NCBI RefSeq assembly: GCF_028330985.1
Contig: NZ_JAQMUE010000008.1
Span: 1 to 32,705 of the forward strand
Reading direction: 5' to 3'
Length of the DNA stretch: 32,705 nt
DNA from: Roseofilum reptotaenium CS-1145
GTDB lineage: Bacteria; Cyanobacteriota; Cyanobacteriia; Cyanobacteriales; Desertifilaceae
The notes under the pieces are model-generated. The model was not told where the DNA came from and ran no database searches. It was given only the letters and a program-made list of their open reading frames with translations. Of the stretch, positions 1-8,140 are shown one piece after another (position 1 is the stretch's first letter; each line of letters begins with the position of its first letter). Both the position numbers and the translations under genes were made by a program.

Positions 1-88
1 ACTTTTCCCCATTTTTCGCGACATCTATCAGTTCTTGACGTTGCTCTGTACTCAATTTAATGCGATACTTAAGCTTGGGGTTACTCAT
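1..88 (-). CDS. IS630-family transposase, N-terminal fragment (cut by window edge)
   Basis: An ATG at 88 (minus strand) follows a strong Shine-Dalgarno GGAGGT. The frame stays open for 29 codons to the window edge, reading MSNPKLKYRIKLSTEQRQEL and onward. This basic start followed by an S/T-x-E-x-R-x-x-L segment matches the start of IS630/Tc1-type transposases, whose N-terminus is a helix-turn-helix that binds the element's ends. The catalytic DDE domain would lie outside the window, so I cannot say whether the element is intact. No terminal inverted repeat could be assigned, because the other end is not visible; the element's end should lie between about 90 and 243. A small DNA-binding antitoxin-like protein is the main alternative. 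Confidence 0.6.
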   Translation of the reverse strand, partial: MSNPKLKYRIKLSTEQRQELIDVAKNGEK

Positions 89-174
89 AGGTACCTCCGA
101 TAACTCTTACCCACAATTTTAAGCTTGCCAGTCCACTACTGGATCTCTCCTTTAGCAATCTCCAGCTAGGCTTT

Positions 175-192
175 TAATCACTAAAGTGATTA
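175..192. repeat. 8-bp inverted repeat, 2-nt spacer
   Basis: TAATCACT-AA-AGTGATTA is a perfect inverted repeat. It lies between the start of the transposase fragment and the 3' end of the AAA_35 gene. It may be an operator, part of the insertion sequence end, or chance. Nothing else gene-like is seen in 89-243. Confidence 0.4.
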
Positions 193-243
193 CTACGAAC
201 AAAGCCCTATTTTTGATGGGCATTGCCCACTACTATTGGTTGA

Positions 244-1500
244 TTAGGGCAAAAAATCCCGAAAGTAGTCTCGATATAATCGACAACTGGGGAAGACATT
301 ATTACCCTGTCGTTTCACTAATCCTAAACTGTACAACTTGTAAGCATCCATGGAGTCCAAACGCACGGGAGTATCCGATTCAATCACTGCCGATAACGCC
401 TTCACTAAATCAGGATGCTGTTGCACAATATTCCAGAGATGGCGCAGGTGATTGACATAAATTCCGGCTTCTGTGGGTGCTTCTTTTAAGAGCAGTTCCA
501 AGGAATCCGGGTCAGTGCGATAATGGGAAAATGCTTGCTCAATCAGATAAGGATGACCTCCTACCATTTCCATCAGTTGCTCTACAGAAGATTGACTCCA
601 ATTCTGTTGATGCTGTTGGGCAAATTCTTGCACCTGGGAAAGGGTAAATTCTGATAATTCAATGGGCACGCCAACATTAAAGGGAGATTCGTTAATGTTT
701 AGGGGAATATAGACTTCCGTGGAATGGACAACAACCAAACGCAACTGCTGCCAAACCGATTCCACTTTTCCCCGCTCGTGCCAGGCTCGAAGTAAGCCTA
801 AAAATTCCGAGGCAACTTGAGGATAGGGAAAAATTCGGTCTACTTCATCTAAGCATAAGATAACGGGAGATTTGGCTTTGGGAAGCAGATAGTTCTGCAC
901 ATAGTCGGTGGTATCGACTTTGGAGGTGGAAAACTCTTCATCCCAGTAATTTTTCAACTGATTGGGAATGCCTAAACTGTGCCCGAAACTGATACAAAAC
1001 CATTTGAGAAAGGCATCAATATGGCTGAAGTCGGTTTCATGGGCTAGGTGAAAGTTGAGATAGGCAAACCGATAACCTTCCTGAGTCAGTTGCACTAAAG
1101 TTCTCGCCATGAGTGCAGTTTTTCCCATCAGACGGGGGGATTTTATCCTCAATAATGCACCGGGATGGATGAGGGCACTGTGGCAAGATGATTCAATGGG
1201 AGGACGTTGGATGTAAAGGGGCGAGGGGTTTTGCAGCAGGAGAGCGATCGCCGGGCTATCCTCTGGCCGATCTGTGGTATCCTCGAAAATGGCGATCGCC
1301 TCCACATCCTGCTCCAGTCGTTCGCTAATCTCCTGGAAATTCACATTATCCACCGCTTTCCCATTCAGATAGTTACTCACCGTCGCCAGAGATAGCTGCA
1401 ACTCATCTGCCAAATCTTTCTGACGGGGATAATCTTGGCGTTTCACGGCTGCTTTAACCTGGGAAATAAATTGGGGGGCAACTTTTAGCGATCGCGACAT
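244..1500 (-). CDS. HTH and AAA-like (AAA_35) ATPase
   Basis: The protein is 418 aa from the ATG at 1500; a GTG at 1527 would add nine residues and looks less likely. The N-terminal ~55 residues form a small helix-turn-helix (DLADELQLSLATVSNYLNG). A cyanobacterial AAA_35 P-loop domain follows. Its hallmark is Y-x-x-RPPIE-x-x-C just before GALLRIKSPRLMGKT, a Walker A with Lys at about residue 127. Walker B is PVILCLDEVD at about 212-221. Proteins of this family are common in cyanobacteria, often fused to WD40, TIR, CHASE2 or protease modules, but their role is not established. This one carries only DNA-binding and ATPase parts, so a regulatory STAND-like switch is an inference. It ends next to the IS630 fragment and lies downstream of the hairpin at 1588-1613. 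Confidence 0.8.
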   Translation of the reverse strand: MSRSLKVAPQFISQVKAAVKRQDYPRQKDLADELQLSLATVSNYLNGKAVDNVNFQEISERLEQDVEAIAIFEDTTDRPEDSPAIALLLQNPSPLYIQRPPIESSCHSALIHPGALLRIKSPRLMGKTALMARTLVQLTQEGYRFAYLNFHLAHETDFSHIDAFLKWFCISFGHSLGIPNQLKNYWDEEFSTSKVDTTDYVQNYLLPKAKSPVILCLDEVDRIFPYPQVASEFLGLLRAWHERGKVESVWQQLRLVVVHSTEVYIPLNINESPFNVGVPIELSEFTLSQVQEFAQQHQQNWSQSSVEQLMEMVGGHPYLIEQAFSHYRTDPDSLELLLKEAPTEAGIYVNHLRHLWNIVQQHPDLVKALSAVIESDTPVRLDSMDAYKLYSLGLVKRQGNNVFPSCRLYRDYFRDFLP

Positions 1501-1587
1501 GATAGAGTACTGATGACCTGATTTCACTATAGCCGCTTTCTATACCTACCCCCCGAACTCAGGTATAACTCAGTTATACAAAAATTT

Positions 1588-1613
1588 TAGGGGCGCAAAA
1601 TTTTGCGCCCCTA
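1588..1613. terminator. Perfect 26-nt palindrome, probable terminator hairpin
   Basis: The two halves, TAGGGGCGCAAAA and TTTTGCGCCCCTA, are exact reverse complements. On the minus strand it starts 13 bases after the stop of the TVP38/DedA gene, so it probably ends that transcript. On that strand the A-rich centre is the loop and the following bases are AAAATTTT. The same strong GGGGCGC stem works on either strand. Confidence 0.6.
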
Positions 1614-1625
1614 TTAGATTGATAT

Positions 1626-2330
1626 TTATAGCGTTTCTTCTAGAGTTTTCTGAGCTAATTTTGAGCCATACATAATTAAGCTTAAGGTTGCTAAAGTCCC
1701 GATCGCATAAATTGTACCTTGAACTATCTGTCCTCTGATCCCTAAATCCAGACTGGAATTCCCTAATTGGGTAATATCCCCGATTAAAGAACCAATATAA
1801 GTATAACCAACAATACCCGGAATCATACCGATCGATCCCAAAACATAATCTTGAAGAGAAACTTGCATCACTCCAAAGGTATAATTGAGTAAATTAAAGG
1901 GAAAAATAGGAGATAAGCGAGTTAATAATACAATCTTAAATCCAGATTTAACAACTGCCCGATCGAGGGCAAGAAATTTGGGATATTGGGAGAGTTTGCG
2001 GATTGCCCAATCCCTCGAAACATACCGTCCTAATAGAAATGCCAAAGTTGCCCCTAATGTGGAAGCAATAAATACATAAATCGATCCCCAGAATACGCCA
2101 TAGATTGCACCACCACCCAGGGTTAAAATGACAGCGGGAATTAATAGTACAGTAGCAAGATTATACAAGAGAATATAAGCGATAATACCCTGTTGAGAAT
2201 ATTGAATTGAGATCAGGAGGGTTTTGAGCAAGTCCTGCATATTTTTCCCTTGCAGAACGATAATCATGAAGGCAACACCAGATGCAATTAAGATTAAGGC
2301 GATCGCTCGTTGACCTAGACCCCTGTTCAT
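1626..2330 (-). CDS. TVP38/TMEM64 family (DedA-like, SNARE-associated) membrane protein
   Basis: This 234-aa integral membrane protein has an N-terminal anchor (about 8-25) and several further hydrophobic segments. The core matches the VTT/DedA family: LATVLLIPAVILTLGGGAIYG, then GATLAFLLGRYVSRDW, then VLLTRLSPIFPFNLLNYTFG. The R-x-SP-x-FPFNLLNY signature is the re-entrant loop motif of this family. Members are lipid scramblases or transporters in the cytoplasmic membrane; the substrate here is unknown. The ATG at 2330 is supported by GGAG eight bases upstream. The gene stands alone, with a strong hairpin just after its stop. Confidence 0.85.
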   Translation of the reverse strand: MNRGLGQRAIALILIASGVAFMIIVLQGKNMQDLLKTLLISIQYSQQGIIAYILLYNLATVLLIPAVILTLGGGAIYGVFWGSIYVFIASTLGATLAFLLGRYVSRDWAIRKLSQYPKFLALDRAVVKSGFKIVLLTRLSPIFPFNLLNYTFGVMQVSLQDYVLGSIGMIPGIVGYTYIGSLIGDITQLGNSSLDLGIRGQIVQGTIYAIGTLATLSLIMYGSKLAQKTLEETL

Positions 2331-2517
2331 CTGATTAACTCCATCTTCTCCAACTCTGAGCTAAGAGTTAGAATACTTCATGCTGGTGAATCTAACCTGA
2401 AATTCTGCTGAGGAGAAGATGAAAATATAGGGCTTTACGCTGGGAATGGGTGATGGTCGCTTTATATTATCCTCGCTAGAGGCAATTGTCCCCAACGCCT
2501 ACCCATTTTTAATTGAT

Positions 2518-3225
2518 CTAACCACCGACATGCTGCAAGGCATCTTCAGCAGCTTTTTTCTCAGCTTCCTTTTTGCGACGACCTTGACCTTCTCCATACT
2601 TTTTCCCCTTTACCCAAACTTCAACCCAGAAAATTTTCTCATGATCTTCTCCCGCTTCTTTAACTAATTTATAGTCTGGTGTTTGTTGATATTCTTTCAA
2701 TGCCCATTGCTGAAATTTTCCTTTACTATCAATTAAGTTGGGAAGAGTTTGATCGTCCGATGACTCTATCAAATCATCAGCAATGTCTGTAAACAAACGG
2801 GTGACAAACTGCCGCACTTTGACGATACCAGCATCTAAATAATATGCACCAATAATGGCTTCTAATGTATCACTGAGTAAAGCTGGATTGTTCTGGGCAT
2901 TGTTTTGGATTGCCCCTTTCCCCAAACGCATCAGGTCACCTATACCTAATTCTCCGGCTAATCGCGCTAATTGCTTTTCATCGACTAATTTAGAGCGCAA
3001 TCGTGTCATTTGAGCTTCTGTAATGTTTACGGAACTGCCGTACCGCTTATAAATGAGTTCACTGACCAAAAACCCTAAAACCGCATCTCCCAAAAACTCT
3101 AATGCTTCGTTATCTTCGAGGGTATCTGAATGCTCATTTGTATAGGATCGATGGGTTAAAGCATGAAGCCAAAGAGCTTCATCTTTTAGGGTTGGCAGTT
3201 GAATGGGTTGACTGGAACGAGGCAT
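2518..3225 (-). CDS. rnc: Ribonuclease III
   Basis: The 235-aa protein has the full RNase III layout. The endonuclease domain (about 10-150) carries the signature NEALEFLGDAVL, with the metal-binding Glu43 and Asp47. The second catalytic pair lies in LLSDTLEAIIGAYYLD (Asp119, Glu122). A double-stranded RNA-binding domain fills about 160-233 and ends in the basic GRRKKEAEKKAAEDAL. The enzyme cuts double-stranded RNA during rRNA maturation and mRNA decay. Length and residues are standard, so it should be active. Cyanobacteria often have more than one RNase III-type gene, so this may be one of several. No clear Shine-Dalgarno is seen before the ATG. Confidence 0.95.
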   Translation of the reverse strand: MPRSSQPIQLPTLKDEALWLHALTHRSYTNEHSDTLEDNEALEFLGDAVLGFLVSELIYKRYGSSVNITEAQMTRLRSKLVDEKQLARLAGELGIGDLMRLGKGAIQNNAQNNPALLSDTLEAIIGAYYLDAGIVKVRQFVTRLFTDIADDLIESSDDQTLPNLIDSKGKFQQWALKEYQQTPDYKLVKEAGEDHEKIFWVEVWVKGKKYGEGQGRRKKEAEKKAAEDALQHVGG

Positions 3226-3361
3226 ATACTATCTCAAAATAGTTTACCATTATATCACTTTTTCTATGAACAGGTCAACCGGAGATTGCTCAACTGCACA
3301 TCCAATCAAGGATTACAGAAACCGCGAAGCAGTTAGGACTGTCTTTTAATTCACCCAACTT

Positions 3362-3375
3362 ATTCCCTATTCCCT
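3362..3375. repeat. ATTCCCT heptad repeat, two units
   Basis: Two direct copies of ATTCCCT lie 3' of the small minus-strand gene at 3382-3666. They belong to the same short tandem heptad family found near 5185-5195, 13690 and 18331-18354. Confidence 0.5.
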
Positions 3376-3381
3376 TTTGCA

Positions 3382-3666
3382 TTATTGTACAACCCAACAG
3401 GTTAAGGAGTCCCTTAAATAATCCCATTCGATGTCAGAAATCAAGCCGCAATCACGAAACTCAGCTAAGACCTGCTCCAGACTTTTCCAAGCATTTCGTC
3501 GGTCAATGCGATCGCGAGCTTCCTGAAGAGCAGAAAAGGGATTGGAATGAATACCGACTAAACACCCCATGCCGGAATAATCTCCTTTTAGACTCATTAG
3601 ATCTACATGCCAATATTGTTCGTCGAAATAAACCTGAATAATCCAACCTTTATAATAATCAATCAT
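3382..3666 (-). CDS. Hypothetical protein, 94 aa
   Basis: I do not recognise a named domain. The ATG at 3666 gives 94 residues (MIDYYKGWIIQVYFDEQYWH and onward); a TTG at 3696 would add ten. The protein looks soluble. A tryptophan- and tyrosine-rich beta-like first half is followed by a helical second half, with SALQEARDRIDRR near the middle and an aromatic C-terminus (WDYLRDSLTCWVVQ). The biased but sensible composition and the normal codon use suggest a real gene, of the kind often seen as a conserved small cyanobacterial protein. It lies alone between rnc and the htrA-type gene, both also on the minus strand. Confidence 0.65.
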   Translation of the reverse strand: MIDYYKGWIIQVYFDEQYWHVDLMSLKGDYSGMGCLVGIHSNPFSALQEARDRIDRRNAWKSLEQVLAEFRDCGLISDIEWDYLRDSLTCWVVQ

Positions 3667-3764
3667 GGGTTCTTTGTGGAAATAAAATCCGATCAATTCT
3701 TGATTTTGATCCCCTACTTCGATACCTTCCTCTCATCCGGATCGCTGCGGTCAATTGACCAGGC

Positions 3765-4967
3765 TTAGGGTTGGGACTGGGGCAAGGTTCCAGGGCGAAT
3801 AGAAATCTCTACTTTCTGACCTGCTCGATTAACTTCTAAAAACAATAATTCGCCCACGGTAGATTGTTCTACTAGCTCTTGGACTTCCGTGGCCTTTTGT
3901 ACAGGAATTCCATCGACCCTCAGAATAATATCTCCAGGTTGTAATTGGGAATTTTCCGCTGGGGAATTCTTGACAATTCCTGTAATAATCACTCCTTCAT
4001 TGAGGCTTTCAGCGATCGGGAATTGCTGTTGTTGCAATAAAGATTTAGCGGCAGGGGTTAAATCGACCATTTGAATGCCCAAAAACGGATGTTCGGCTGT
4101 ACCTGTGGTAAATAATTGATCGGCGACCCGTAGGGCAGTTTCAATGGGAATGGCAAATCCCAATCCTTGGGCATCAGCACGAATGGCTGTATTAATGCCA
4201 ATTACTTGGCCCTGCTCATTTAATAAGGGTCCTCCGGAATTTCCCGGATTAATGGCGGCATCAGTTTGAATAAAACGCACGCGCTTATCCGGAATACCGA
4301 CTTGAGCGCTCGATCGCCCCGTGGCACTAATAATCCCAGCCGTCACCGTATTGTCTAAACCTAACGGATTGCCAATGGCGATCGCCCATTGTCCCGGTAC
4401 TAAAGGCTCTGAGCCACCGATTTCTACCACAGGCAAGCCCTGAGCCTCAATTTTAACTACAGCAATATCCGTCACCCGATCTCTACCCAAGACCACGCCC
4501 TCAAAAGTTCGCCCATCTCGAAGCGTAATATCTACCACATCTGCACCTTCAACCACATGGGCATTGGTAATCAACTGTCCTTGGGTACTCAAAATCAACC
4601 CCGATCCCGTTCCCCGCTCTAACCGTTCCGGTTCAGCAGGGATATCATCTCCAAAGAACCGATCCAATAACGGATTGCGAAACGGTGGAGAAATCTGAGA
4701 TTTTACTCGTCGAGTCGCATCAATTCTGACTACGGCCGGTCCTACTTTTTCCACAGCTCTAGCAATAAAATTAGTGGGGATAGGCTCTGTTGATTTAGCG
4801 ATCGCCGAAGGTTGAGGTAAGGGAGGCAACACAACAGGAAGCGCAGAAGAATCGGAATAGCTTAAAACCCGATCTCGCTCCAGATATCGGCTCCCTAGCC
4901 AACCTGCACTACTTCCCATAACAAATACACCCAGATAAGCGATCGCTCGTTTAACCAATAAGCTCAT
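3765..4967 (-). CDS. HtrA/Deg-type serine protease (HhoA/HhoB/HtrA group)
   Basis: The 400-aa protein has an N-terminal hydrophobic segment (about 7-25) that exports or anchors it, then a proline-rich linker. A trypsin-like domain follows with the triad His137 (TNAHVV), Asp167 (TDIAVVKI) and Ser244 (NPGNSGGPL). One PDZ domain covers about 290-390 (GVIITGIVKNSPAENSQLQPGDIIL). Such proteases degrade or refold damaged proteins in the periplasm, thylakoid lumen or plasma membrane and protect against light and heat stress. Cyanobacteria usually have three paralogues (HtrA, HhoA, HhoB), and I cannot say which one this is. All catalytic residues are present. It is divergent from gpmI across a 312-bp intergenic stretch. 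Confidence 0.92.
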   Translation of the reverse strand: MSLLVKRAIAYLGVFVMGSSAGWLGSRYLERDRVLSYSDSSALPVVLPPLPQPSAIAKSTEPIPTNFIARAVEKVGPAVVRIDATRRVKSQISPPFRNPLLDRFFGDDIPAEPERLERGTGSGLILSTQGQLITNAHVVEGADVVDITLRDGRTFEGVVLGRDRVTDIAVVKIEAQGLPVVEIGGSEPLVPGQWAIAIGNPLGLDNTVTAGIISATGRSSAQVGIPDKRVRFIQTDAAINPGNSGGPLLNEQGQVIGINTAIRADAQGLGFAIPIETALRVADQLFTTGTAEHPFLGIQMVDLTPAAKSLLQQQQFPIAESLNEGVIITGIVKNSPAENSQLQPGDIILRVDGIPVQKATEVQELVEQSTVGELLFLEVNRAGQKVEISIRPGTLPQSQP

Positions 4968-5171
4968 AGCCTTTTATCCACCCAGAAGATTCTGATTACC
5001 ATGAAGAATACAAGTGCAAAAATACATCTTGTTTACTATCGACACCTTAAACTAACTCCCTTAATTTTAGCTTCCCATTTTCAATTCCCTTTTACCTCTA
5101 TAGCGATTCTCTCTTCTATAGCGTACAGCTTGAAGCCTTAGACCCTAAACCATACAAGCTATTGCCTATTT

Positions 5172-5209
5172 CCTATCCCCGATTCCCTATTCCCTAGCGC
5201 GAAGCGCTA
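5172..5209. repeat. C-rich heptad repeat with adjoining hairpin
   Basis: C runs at 5172-5173, 5177-5180, 5185-5187 and 5192-5194 are spaced by 3-4 bases, as in ATTCCCT heptads. They run directly into the 6-bp stem TAGCGC-GAA-GCGCTA (5195-5209). The unit ATTCCCTATTCCCTAGCGC also occurs at 18342-18360, so this is a dispersed element and not a chance run. Confidence 0.6.
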
Positions 5210-5236
5210 TTTTAAGCAGCAGCTTTTTCACACTGA

Positions 5237-5245
5237 TGGTATGAT
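5237..5245 (+). promoter_or_regulatory. Candidate extended -10 promoter for gpmI
   Basis: TGGTATGAT matches the extended -10 form TGnTATAAT at all but one base, 35 bases before the gpmI ATG. No good -35 box is seen, which is tolerated for extended -10 promoters. Confidence 0.35.
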
Positions 5246-5279
5246 GGGCACAGAAATTCAGCAAAAGGGTGAATAGGTT

Positions 5280-6878
5280 ATGGCAAAAGCACCGATATCT
5301 CCTGTGGTGCTGGTCATTTTAGATGGCTGGGGTTACCGTGAAGCCACCGACGGAAACGCCATTGCCGTCGCGAAAACACCCATAATGGATAGCCTACAGG
5401 CAGCTTACCCTAATACATTAATTCAAACCTCTGGAAAAGCTGTCGGGTTACCTCAAGGGCAAATGGGTAACTCAGAAGTGGGTCATATGAACATTGGCGC
5501 AGGCCGAATTGTAAAACAAGAACTACTTCGCATTAGTGATGCAGTAGAAGAAGGTTCCTTACCAGAGAACCCCGCTTTACAAAAGGTCTGTGAGCAAGTC
5601 AAATCTCACTCTAGCAAACTCCATCTGATTGGACTTTGCTCAGATGGAGGGGTTCATTCCCACCTAGACCATCTATTGGGATTACTAAAACTAGCCAAAA
5701 CACAGGAGATTGAACAAGTCTGTATTCATGCGATCATGGATGGTCGTGACACCTATCCCACCGATGGGGTGAAAAACCTGGAAAAACTGCAAGCAGAACT
5801 CAACTGCATGGGAGTCGGGAAAATTGTCACCCTCATGGGCCGCTATTATGCCATGGATCGCGATCGCCGATGGGATCGGGTGCAAAAAGCCTATCAAGTC
5901 CTCATCGACGATACTATTACTGCTCAAGGGGACGCGATCTCACTCTTAAAAGCATCCTATGAGCAAGGAATCACCGATGAGTTTGCGATCCCTGTCCGTT
6001 GCGCTCCAGGTTCAGTAGAACCGGGGGATGGCATAATCTTTTTTAACTTCCGCCCCGATCGCGCTCGGCAGCTTACCCAAGCCTTCGTCGATCCCGATTT
6101 TGACGGATTTGATCGGACTCTCATCGATCCCCTGTCCTTTGTCACGTTTACCCAATATGACTCCCATCTGCCGGTGTCTGTGGCCTTTGAACCCCAAGAC
6201 CTGAATAATATTTTGGCAGAGGTTTTGGCCCAACAAGGACTACAACAGTTTCGCACCGCAGAAACCGAAAAATATGCCCATGTAACCTATTTCTTTAATG
6301 GGGGACTCGAAGATCCAGTAGAAGGAGAAGACCGAGAATTAATTCCCTCTCCCCAGGTTCCCACCTACGATAGCCAGCCGAGTATGTCTGCTGAAGCCGT
6401 GACGGAAACGGCGATCGCTGCCATTGAAGAACAGGTTTATTCTATGGTAGTGATGAATTATGCCAATCCGGATATGGTGGGTCATACAGGAATCATGGAA
6501 GCAGCCGTTGAGGCCATTGAAACGGTCGATCGCTGCTTAGGTCATCTGATCGAGGCGATTGGTAAAGTCGGAGGAACCACAATTATTATTGCCGACCATG
6601 GCAATGCCGAACTCATGTACGATGAGAAAGGGAATCCTTGGACAGCCCATACGACGAACCCCGTGCCTTTTATCCTGATTGAAGGTGAAAAGCGTAAAAT
6701 TCCCGGCCATGGCAACAATGTTGCCTTGAGAAGCGATGGTTGTTTGGCAGACATTGCCCCTACCATCCTGGAAATTCTACAAATTCCTCAACCCAAGGAA
6801 ATGACCGGGAAATCCATGTTTCAGAACCCTGTCTATGAAGTGCAAACCAATCGATCGCCGGTTTCCCTCTCTCGGTAA
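5280..6878 (+). CDS. gpmI: 2,3-bisphosphoglycerate-independent phosphoglycerate mutase
   Basis: The enzyme interconverts 3- and 2-phosphoglycerate in lower glycolysis, in the cytosol. The 532-aa length is normal for cyanobacterial iPGM. The alkaline-phosphatase-type metal site begins at LVILDGWG (Asp15). The phosphorylated serine is Ser65 in QMGNSEVGHMNIGAGR. Substrate-binding motifs include MDGRDTYPTDG and NFRPDRARQL. Late metal ligands lie in NYANPDMVGHTG and IIADHGNAE. All expected motifs are present. An extended -10 lies 35 bases upstream. secG begins 43 bases after the stop on the same strand; gpmI-secG adjacency is common in cyanobacteria and suggests co-transcription. Confidence 0.97.
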   Translation: MAKAPISPVVLVILDGWGYREATDGNAIAVAKTPIMDSLQAAYPNTLIQTSGKAVGLPQGQMGNSEVGHMNIGAGRIVKQELLRISDAVEEGSLPENPALQKVCEQVKSHSSKLHLIGLCSDGGVHSHLDHLLGLLKLAKTQEIEQVCIHAIMDGRDTYPTDGVKNLEKLQAELNCMGVGKIVTLMGRYYAMDRDRRWDRVQKAYQVLIDDTITAQGDAISLLKASYEQGITDEFAIPVRCAPGSVEPGDGIIFFNFRPDRARQLTQAFVDPDFDGFDRTLIDPLSFVTFTQYDSHLPVSVAFEPQDLNNILAEVLAQQGLQQFRTAETEKYAHVTYFFNGGLEDPVEGEDRELIPSPQVPTYDSQPSMSAEAVTETAIAAIEEQVYSMVVMNYANPDMVGHTGIMEAAVEAIETVDRCLGHLIEAIGKVGGTTIIIADHGNAELMYDEKGNPWTAHTTNPVPFILIEGEKRKIPGHGNNVALRSDGCLADIAPTILEILQIPQPKEMTGKSMFQNPVYEVQTNRSPVSLSR

Positions 6879-6921
6879 ACCCGCACTTCTGGCTCCATGA
6901 TTGTTTATTCCATTTCACCTT

Positions 6922-7161
6922 ATGAGTGTTGTCAGTATCCTACAAATTGTTTGGGCCATCTCAGCCTTTAGTCTGGTGGTCTTAATTCTTCTCCATAGTC
7001 CGAAAGGAGACGGTATTGGCGGTATTGGCGGCCAAGCCCAATTATTTACCAGTGCTAAAAGTGCTGAAACAACCTTAAATCGGACAACCTGGGCTTTAAC
7101 TGTTCTCTTTCTTGGCTTAACGGTAGTGTTAAGCGCTGGATGGTTAGAACCCGTTGGTTAA
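6922..7161 (+). CDS. secG: Preprotein translocase subunit SecG
   Basis: The 79-aa protein has two transmembrane helices (about 5-25 and 52-72). They are joined by the conserved cytoplasmic loop VLILLHSPKGDGIGGIGG, ending near LFTSAKSAETTLNRTTW. This is the standard SecG form: an accessory subunit of the SecYEG channel that helps SecA-driven protein export. I chose the ATG at 6922; a TTG at 6901 would add seven residues that do not fit the family. The stop at 7159-7161 lies four bases before the ATG of the metalloprotease gene, so the two are likely translated from one message. Confidence 0.92.
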   Translation: MSVVSILQIVWAISAFSLVVLILLHSPKGDGIGGIGGQAQLFTSAKSAETTLNRTTWALTVLFLGLTVVLSAGWLEPVG

Positions 7162-7165
7162 TGCC

Positions 7166-8140
7166 ATGGCTCCTTGGCGATGGATAGCCAAAAGGTTAAA
7201 CCTTTCCCGTCAAGGTCTATGCTTAAGATCTTGCATGGGCATGATGATGCGACCCATCGCTTACGCGATCGCCACAGTCTTGTTGGCGGTCTTTTCTTGT
7301 ACAACCATTCTAGCCCTTCCCCCCAGAATTAGGGTTTCTCCACCGCAAGCCCATCCCCTCCCCCCCCTTTTAGCCCAATGGCACGATCCGGAAGAACTTG
7401 GAGACTATTTTGAAGCCATTAAACCCCTCAAAATTGGGTATTTAATTTGGTCTCAATTCCCCGTACAAGTGGGTCTCGATATCGAGACCCCCGATCCGCG
7501 TTGGGTTGAAGCCGTCACCCGTGCCATTCAGGAATGGCAAGCCTATTTTCCCTTAGAAATTAGCGATCGCCCCGATCAAGCCCATATCATCATTCACCGA
7601 CAGCGCCCTCCCCTCAAACTCGGCCCCGATGGTCAGCTTGGACGCGTGCGATCGGCTACCACTAACTATGAACTCTATCTTGGGTCTCTCCCCCATCCGC
7701 CCGATCGGGAATACCTGCTCCATCGCTGTGAAATCTTCCTGACTCCAAATCAAACCTCAGAATATACCCTCGCCACTGCTCGTCACGAACTGGGCCATGC
7801 GATCGGCATTTGGGGCCATTCTCCCGAACCCACCGATGCGCTCTATTTCTCCCAAGTGCCCAATCCTCCCCCCATCTCCTCCCGCGACCTCAATACCTTG
7901 AAACGCATTTATCAACAACCCACCCACCTCGGTTGGCCAGTGCCGTCACAACACTCTCGTCTATGGGGTTACAAGATCTCTCTACCCACCCTGCCCAGCC
8001 TTCAGTCTCTACCTACCCTACCTCCCCTCCCGATGCTTCCTGCATTGCCCAAACTCCCCCAACTGCCGAAATTACCTCCTTATCCTAAGCAATCTTATCT
8101 AAAAGTTGGCGGCGTTTCTGTTCAAACTCATACTCAGTAA
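7166..8140 (+). CDS. Secreted metzincin-type zinc metalloprotease with LP-repeat tail
   Basis: From the ATG at 7166 the protein is 324 aa. A basic stretch precedes a hydrophobic export segment (IAYAIATVLLAVFSCTTILA, about 31-50); start codons at 7235-7247 would give a more usual signal peptide. The catalytic motif HELGHAIGIWGHS fits HExxHxxGxxGH, with zinc ligands His207, His211 and His217. An acid Glu208 places it in the metzincin/matrixin-like group. A Met-turn residue was not identified with confidence. After the catalytic part, residues about 273-308 form a proline-leucine repeat with roughly LPxLP spacing, which is probably an extended stalk. The last ~56 bases overlap the convergent TM2/SHOCT gene. 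The substrate is unknown. It follows secG closely. Confidence 0.85.
   Translation: MAPWRWIAKRLNLSRQGLCLRSCMGMMMRPIAYAIATVLLAVFSCTTILALPPRIRVSPPQAHPLPPLLAQWHDPEELGDYFEAIKPLKIGYLIWSQFPVQVGLDIETPDPRWVEAVTRAIQEWQAYFPLEISDRPDQAHIIIHRQRPPLKLGPDGQLGRVRSATTNYELYLGSLPHPPDREYLLHRCEIFLTPNQTSEYTLATARHELGHAIGIWGHSPEPTDALYFSQVPNPPPISSRDLNTLKRIYQQPTHLGWPVPSQHSRLWGYKISLPTLPSLQSLPTLPPLPMLPALPKLPQLPKLPPYPKQSYLKVGGVSVQTHTQ

Larger units (their letters stand above)
4968..5279. other. Intergenic region between htrA-type gene and gpmI
   Basis: This 312-bp divergent spacer has no coding frame I would support. It holds two copies of TCTATAGCG (near 5098 and 5115), a C-rich heptad stretch at 5172-5194, a small hairpin TAGCGC-GAA-GCGCTA at 5195-5209, and a candidate gpmI promoter at 5237-5245. 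Confidence 0.6.

Noticed and set aside
2446-2667. Plus-strand 73-aa hydrophobic ORF
   Set aside because: It lies mostly antisense to the charged double-stranded RNA-binding domain of rnc; hydrophobic shadows of Lys/Glu-rich helices are common.
3258-3380. Possible remnant reading frame upstream of rnc
   Set aside because: Short open stretches exist in two frames (for example around GQPEIAQLHIQSRITETAKQ), but no homologue comes to mind and no start signal is seen.
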